Source of the DNA: Bryobacterales bacterium
GTDB taxonomy: Bacteria > Acidobacteriota > Terriglobia > Bryobacterales > Bryobacteraceae
Length of the DNA stretch: 64,000 nucleotides
Assembly: GCA_003164035.1 (NCBI GenBank)
Contig: PLRS01000092.1
Location: 62,001 to 126,000 of the forward strand
Reading direction: 5' to 3'
Made by a program: the position numbers and the translations under genes. The notes beneath the pieces are model-generated. The model made no database searches and was not told the DNA's origin. It worked only from the letters and a program-made list of their open reading frames with translations. Below are positions 60,382-64,000 of the stretch, one piece after another (within the stretch, counting starts at the first letter, position 1; each line of letters opens with the position of its first letter).

Positions 60382-61530
60382 TTACCCGACTAAAGAACGC
60401 GGCATGGCCGCCGGCTGACGATCCGATAGCGACCGATCCACCAAAGACAAGAATTGCATGCGGAATCGGGCCGTCGAGAATCCCTCGGCGTGCGCTCGTA
60501 TCGCTTCCGGATCGAACTCGCACTGCTCAAATCGCTGCACCACATCGCAGATCGCCTCCGGGGTCTGCCGGGAGAAGAACAGCCCGGTGATGCCGGGGAT
60601 CACCGTGTCGAGGACGCCGCCGCGCCCGTAGCACAACACAGGCGTACCGCACGCCTGCGCCTCCACCGGCGCGATGCCAAAGTCCTCTTCAGCCGCGAAC
60701 ACGAACGCGCGCGCTGTTTGCAAGCTGCTGCGCAGTTCGCTATCCGGCACATGCCCGGCGAATACGACGTTCTCGCGAGCGAGCTTCCGGCACCGGTCCA
60801 TCTGCGGGCCGTCGCCGATGACCAGAAGCTTCCTGTCGGGCATGGATGCGAACGCCTGGACGATCAGATCGATTCTCTTATAGGGAACCAGCCGGGAGGC
60901 GGTGACGTACCACTCCCCGCGGGGCAGGCGGCCCGGTTGAAAATACTCGGTATCGACAGGCGGGTGCACCACCGAAGCCTCGCGGCCATAGACCTTTTGG
61001 ATGCGCCTGGCCACGTAAGTTGAGTTAGCGGCAAACTGGTCGACACCATGGGCCGTACGCACATCCCACATTCGAAGGTAGTGCAGGAGGCAGCGCGCCA
61101 TCCAGGCTCTAGGCCCTTTCAAGCCGCTTGCGCCAAGATACTCGTGCTGCAGATCCCAGGCATAACGCATCGGCGTGTGACAGTAACAGATGTGAGTCTG
61201 ATGAGGTCCGGTCAGCACGCCCTTGGCGAAGGCGTGGCAGTTAGAAATGACTAGCTCGTACTGCGAGAGGTCGAACTGTTCCACCGCCAGCGGCATGAGC
61301 GGCGCGAATCCGCGGAACCGCTTGCGCGCGAGCGGCAGTCGTTGAATGAACGAAGTTGCCGGGCACCGCCCATGAAGCACGGCCCGCTCCACGCCGGGCA
61401 GCACGTCGACCAATGCAAACAGGTCGGCGCCGGGGAAGAGCAGAAGCATCTGCTCCAGGACCTTCTCGGACCCGGCCACGGTGTCGAGCCATTCGTGAAC
61501 GATCGCGGTACGCGGATGGGCGGCCGTCAT
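60382..61530 (-). CDS. Family 4 glycosyltransferase
   Basis: 382 residues with GT4 marks: AIVHEWLDTVAGSEKVLEQML (acceptor domain), VVHPPVDTEYF, WYVTASRLVPYKRIDLIVQAF, and FVFAAEEDFGIAPVEAQACGTPVLCYG (the E-x7-E donor site). The order and motifs are close to the WbaZ/mannosyltransferase-like GT4 of exopolysaccharide clusters. Its ATG overlaps the previous gene's stop (ATGA). Confidence 0.92.
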   Translation of the reverse strand: MTAAHPRTAIVHEWLDTVAGSEKVLEQMLLLFPGADLFALVDVLPGVERAVLHGRCPATSFIQRLPLARKRFRGFAPLMPLAVEQFDLSQYELVISNCHAFAKGVLTGPHQTHICYCHTPMRYAWDLQHEYLGASGLKGPRAWMARCLLHYLRMWDVRTAHGVDQFAANSTYVARRIQKVYGREASVVHPPVDTEYFQPGRLPRGEWYVTASRLVPYKRIDLIVQAFASMPDRKLLVIGDGPQMDRCRKLARENVVFAGHVPDSELRSSLQTARAFVFAAEEDFGIAPVEAQACGTPVLCYGRGGVLDTVIPGITGLFFSRQTPEAICDVVQRFEQCEFDPEAIRAHAEGFSTARFRMQFLSLVDRSLSDRQPAAMPRSLVG

Positions 61531-62510
61531 TGGGTGGCTGATTCCAAAGCCTCTCTCACTTTTGCGCCGGTGGCGTCCCAGGAGAAGGCCGCCGCGCGGC
61601 CGTAACCCGCCGCGATCGCGTGGTGCCGCCGCTGCGGTTGGGTTGCGTCGTGCATGCCGCGCTGGACGTCTTCCGTGTCTTCAGGATCCACATAGATCCC
61701 GGCGCCGTCGAGCAGTTCCCGCTGGGCGCCGCGATCCGCCGCGACGACGGGGCAACCGCAGGCCATCGCCTCCAGCGCCGGCAGGCAGAATCCTTCGGCG
61801 AGCGAGGGAGCAACCAACGCGGTCGCACCTCGGTAGTAAGCTGCCAGATCGCAATCGGGTGGGGAGCCGATGAAACGGACCCGCCTTTCGAGCCTCAAGT
61901 CTCGAACCCGCCTCAGGGTGCCGCTGTCGGGGCGCCCCGACATCATGAGGGAGAAACGCGGCGCGAGCCCGGATTTGGCAAAGGCGTCCAGAATTCGCGG
62001 CACATTCTTATGCGGCCTGAAGGCTCCAACGTACAGGAAGTACGGCTCCCCGGCCGCGTAGGCCGGGCCTTCCGGGGTGAAGTCCTCGCTGACGCCGTTG
62101 CCGACGACCAGCACCTTGGAGGAGGGTATCCCTGCCCAGTCGATGATTTCGTTTTTCGAGGACTCGCTAACGGTCAGCAAGGCGGCGGCCCGATGCGCCG
62201 CGGGCTTCACGATGCTTTGGTAGTACAGCCTCTTTACGGGAGAGGCTTCGCAGTCGCCAAGGTGGATCAGATCGTGGATGGCAAAGACGGTGGGGCAAGC
62301 GCTGTGAAGCGGCGGGTTGAAGCCAGGGCTGAAATATACCGAGGGCTTAAAGTGTCTCAATGTGTGCATGAGCCAAAGCGGCTCCAGGGGATGCAGTATG
62401 GGGAGCGTCGCGGGAACCGCCCTGTAGGGGCCGATGCGCTGCAGCACTTCAAGCGCAAAACGCCCAATCCCGTGCTGGCCGCGCCAACGAGCATCCGCGA
62501 GTATCCGCAC
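61527..62510 (-). CDS. Family 4 glycosyltransferase
   Basis: 327 residues: a short N-terminal acceptor domain (ILADARWRGQHGIGRFALEVL), DLIHLGDCEASPVKRLYYQSIVKPAA, GNGVSEDFTP, FLYVGAFRPHKNVPRILDAFA, and LVAPSLAEGFCLPALEAMACGCPVVAADRGA with the E-x7-E motif, typical of mannosyltransferases of GT4. The stop overlaps the next gene start. Part of the leftward exopolysaccharide operon. Confidence 0.92.
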   Translation of the reverse strand: MRILADARWRGQHGIGRFALEVLQRIGPYRAVPATLPILHPLEPLWLMHTLRHFKPSVYFSPGFNPPLHSACPTVFAIHDLIHLGDCEASPVKRLYYQSIVKPAAHRAAALLTVSESSKNEIIDWAGIPSSKVLVVGNGVSEDFTPEGPAYAAGEPYFLYVGAFRPHKNVPRILDAFAKSGLAPRFSLMMSGRPDSGTLRRVRDLRLERRVRFIGSPPDCDLAAYYRGATALVAPSLAEGFCLPALEAMACGCPVVAADRGAQRELLDGAGIYVDPEDTEDVQRGMHDATQPQRRHHAIAAGYGRAAAFSWDATGAKVREALESATQ

Positions 62511-62594
62511 AATATCCCAGTCTTTTCGTTCAGACGCAGGCAGCGAGACCGTCGTCGGATGCCCCAGCGCCCCAGAAATCGGCGATCTTCCAGC

Positions 62595-63815
62595 CTAGAA
62601 CCGCAGGCGCGGCCGCATGAAACAATACATCACAAGGGGCACGACCACGGCTATGATCAGATTTGTGTAGAAGATCCCTTCACGGAAGAAATCGAGGCGC
62701 CAGATCTCCGCAAACGCGTACAAGACCACGGGATACCCCAGAAACAGATACGTACCGCGAAACTGGAGGAGGCAGCCCGCCAAGGCGCTATAAGCAAAGG
62801 CCGTGGCCGCCATGTAAGGTAGGGCCCACCAACCCATTTCCGGCACCAACTGCTCCAAGGCCGACTTTCGGTTCAGGTTCGACTCCCAGTCAACGTAGTA
62901 CTGCGATGTCACACCTGAGAGCGCGCTGTCAAAGTTATTCGCCACGCCGAGGGAGACCTGGAACGGGGAACCCAGATAGGCCTGTACCTCGCTTAGGCCA
63001 GCCATGATCACGGAGTCAGCGCCGCGCTGAGCGTAATAGTGCGCATTTCTGCTGTAGTTCAGGAGCCACAGCGCGCCGACCACTGTCAGTGCCAGCAGCA
63101 CAAGGCGCCGACATTGGCGCCGGTCAAGTTCGATTCCAGTGCTAACCCACAAGGAAATTCCGATTATCGTCGCCCAGACCAGGCTCAGCCTGCTGGAGAC
63201 CGCGGAGGTGCCGAGAAGTGCTACCGCGTTCAGGCTGTCCAGTAGCCATGCCGGACGGCCGACTATTAGGTGGTAGAGTGCGATACCACCGGCAAGTGCC
63301 GCTGCATAACGGAGAGAGCATAAGCCGATATCGTAGTTAGAGTAGAGGGCGGTTTTCAAGTCGTTGACGGTGTTGCGCGAGAATGCGCCCAGCACTCCTC
63401 CTAGTCCGATCTGATCTATGATCTGGAAGTACGCGCTTCCCACGCCCAGCCACGCGATTAGGCTGATCGACAGGTAGGGCCGAATGTCCGCAAGGCCCAG
63501 CACGCTGGCCTTGTGCCTTGACAGCAAGATGCGCCGACCGAAGTGGAATCCTGCCAGGGAGGCGAGTATGATCGACGCGTACCAACTGCCAAGTATCAAC
63601 ACCCCCTCGAGGGTAGGGTTCTCCCTGATGGTGAAGCCCTTTCTGAGTCCTGCGTCCGGGAGGGACCAGGCCATCGCGGATAGGGCGACGCCGGCGGCGA
63701 CAATACCCTGGGGCCTCCATAACGGCATTGGAAGCCTGGCGCGCTCCTGCCCTTCACTCGGTTCGGCGGCGGCCGCCGGGTCTATCATGTGCTCGCTCGC
63801 TGCCGAGGACATCAT
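62595..63815 (-). CDS. O-antigen/exopolysaccharide polymerase-like membrane protein
   Basis: 406 residues with about ten to twelve hydrophobic segments (for example GVALSAMAWSLP, GVLILGSWYASIILASLAGFHFG, LLDSLNAVALLGTSAVSSRLSLVWATIIGISLWV) and a large loop between the later ones containing RNAHYYAQRGADSVIMAGLSE. The layout suits a Wzy-type polymerase, whose sequences are poorly conserved, so the call rests on topology and context. It starts 12 bases after the Wzc-like gene. Confidence 0.78.
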   Translation of the reverse strand: MMSSAASEHMIDPAAAAEPSEGQERARLPMPLWRPQGIVAAGVALSAMAWSLPDAGLRKGFTIRENPTLEGVLILGSWYASIILASLAGFHFGRRILLSRHKASVLGLADIRPYLSISLIAWLGVGSAYFQIIDQIGLGGVLGAFSRNTVNDLKTALYSNYDIGLCSLRYAAALAGGIALYHLIVGRPAWLLDSLNAVALLGTSAVSSRLSLVWATIIGISLWVSTGIELDRRQCRRLVLLALTVVGALWLLNYSRNAHYYAQRGADSVIMAGLSEVQAYLGSPFQVSLGVANNFDSALSGVTSQYYVDWESNLNRKSALEQLVPEMGWWALPYMAATAFAYSALAGCLLQFRGTYLFLGYPVVLYAFAEIWRLDFFREGIFYTNLIIAVVVPLVMYCFMRPRLRF

Positions 63816-63827
63816 GGCATGCCTCGC

Positions 63828-64000
63828 CTAGACAGGCTCCGATTCGTACCGCTTATAGTATTTCCCGTAATATCCGTAGTAATAATAGTGATCGCTGTGG
63901 TTCTTCTTCACCTGGTTCAAGACGAGCCCTACGACGTTGGCTCGCAAGTGATTTAGTGTCGCCACCGCTGCCGCTACGGCCTTTCGGTTTGTATCGCCGG
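63828..64000 (-). CDS. Wzc-type tyrosine kinase/chain-length protein, C-terminal tail (partial)
   Basis: Only the last 56 codons are in the window: VAAAVATLNHLRANVVGLVLNQVKKN, then a tyrosine-rich tail with YYYYGYYGKYYKRYES. The preceding helix-strand matches the end of BY-kinase domains, and the Tyr cluster is the autophosphorylation region that controls polymer length. The rest lies beyond the window. First gene seen of the leftward operon. Confidence 0.85.
   Translation of the reverse strand, partial: GDTNRKAVAAAVATLNHLRANVVGLVLNQVKKNHSDHYYYYGYYGKYYKRYESEPV

Noticed and set aside
1-64000. CRISPR array, integrase, phage or intact insertion sequence
   Set aside because: No regularly spaced direct repeats of 25-40 bases, and no transposase or integrase motifs, were seen in any frame.

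Overview
The window looks like chromosomal DNA of a GC-rich, Gram-negative soil-type bacterium, most likely an acidobacterium of the Solibacter/Bryobacter kind. This is an inference from gene content: Tat-exported Gfo/Idh/MocA oxidoreductases and sugar-acid enzymes, many toxin-antitoxin modules, two exopolysaccharide loci and abundant palindromic repeats. There is no rRNA, CRISPR array, integrase or intact insertion sequence. One tRNA gene, Arg(UCU), lies near 19.8 kb.

Layout. 0-3 kb: start of ruvC, yebC and a delta-1-pyrroline-5-carboxylate dehydrogenase, then a possible 27-residue small gene. 3-18.6 kb: exopolysaccharide locus I. Six leftward genes (glycosyltransferase, flippase, unknown, glycosyltransferase, asparagine-synthase-type amidotransferase, formyltransferase-deacetylase fusion) diverge from three rightward glycosyltransferase genes, followed by a methyltransferase and an oxidoreductase-epimerase fusion. 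19-21.7 kb: fabG, the tRNA and a graveyard of four gene fragments, including a cysteine desulfurase that lacks its PLP lysine and carries a Pro-rich N-terminal extension like that of encapsulin cargo. 21.7-25.1 kb: an NMT1-type binding protein, a RES/Xre toxin-antitoxin pair, a small membrane protein and an unusual Nramp-family transporter.

25.8-38.2 kb: a secreted oxidoreductase; a rightward set of membrane protein, YdcF and ABC exporter; a YfhO-type membrane protein; an acyl-CoA carboxylase beta subunit with a biotin carrier; deoC; and a RhaT transporter beside a uroporphyrinogen-decarboxylase-like protein. 38.6-50 kb: an AAC(6')-like acetyltransferase, a RelBE-type pair, a Tat-exported glycoside hydrolase, a galactonate-dehydratase-like enzyme, a 1145-residue pyrophosphate-dependent PEP carboxykinase, an RsbRD-like protein, a VapBC pair with a palindromic operator, a decayed toxin-antitoxin pair, a transglutaminase-like protein and a nucleotidyltransferase pair.

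50-58.2 kb: an OPT transporter, a YqeY protein, and a leftward signalling/envelope cassette (winged-helix protein, OmpR regulator, CheY-like protein, porin, blue-copper protein, histidine kinase) with hairpin repeats embedded at two gene starts. 58.5-64 kb: exopolysaccharide locus II, running leftward from the tyrosine-rich tail of a Wzc-type kinase through a polymerase, two glycosyltransferases, a phosphoglycosyl transferase and a methyltransferase.

The two exopolysaccharide loci together hold most parts of a Wzx/Wzy-type export pathway. Repeats fall in two classes: a REP-like family built on GGCAACCGCTCCCT (five copies plus one damaged arm), and clusters of perfect hairpins with 4-nt loops.
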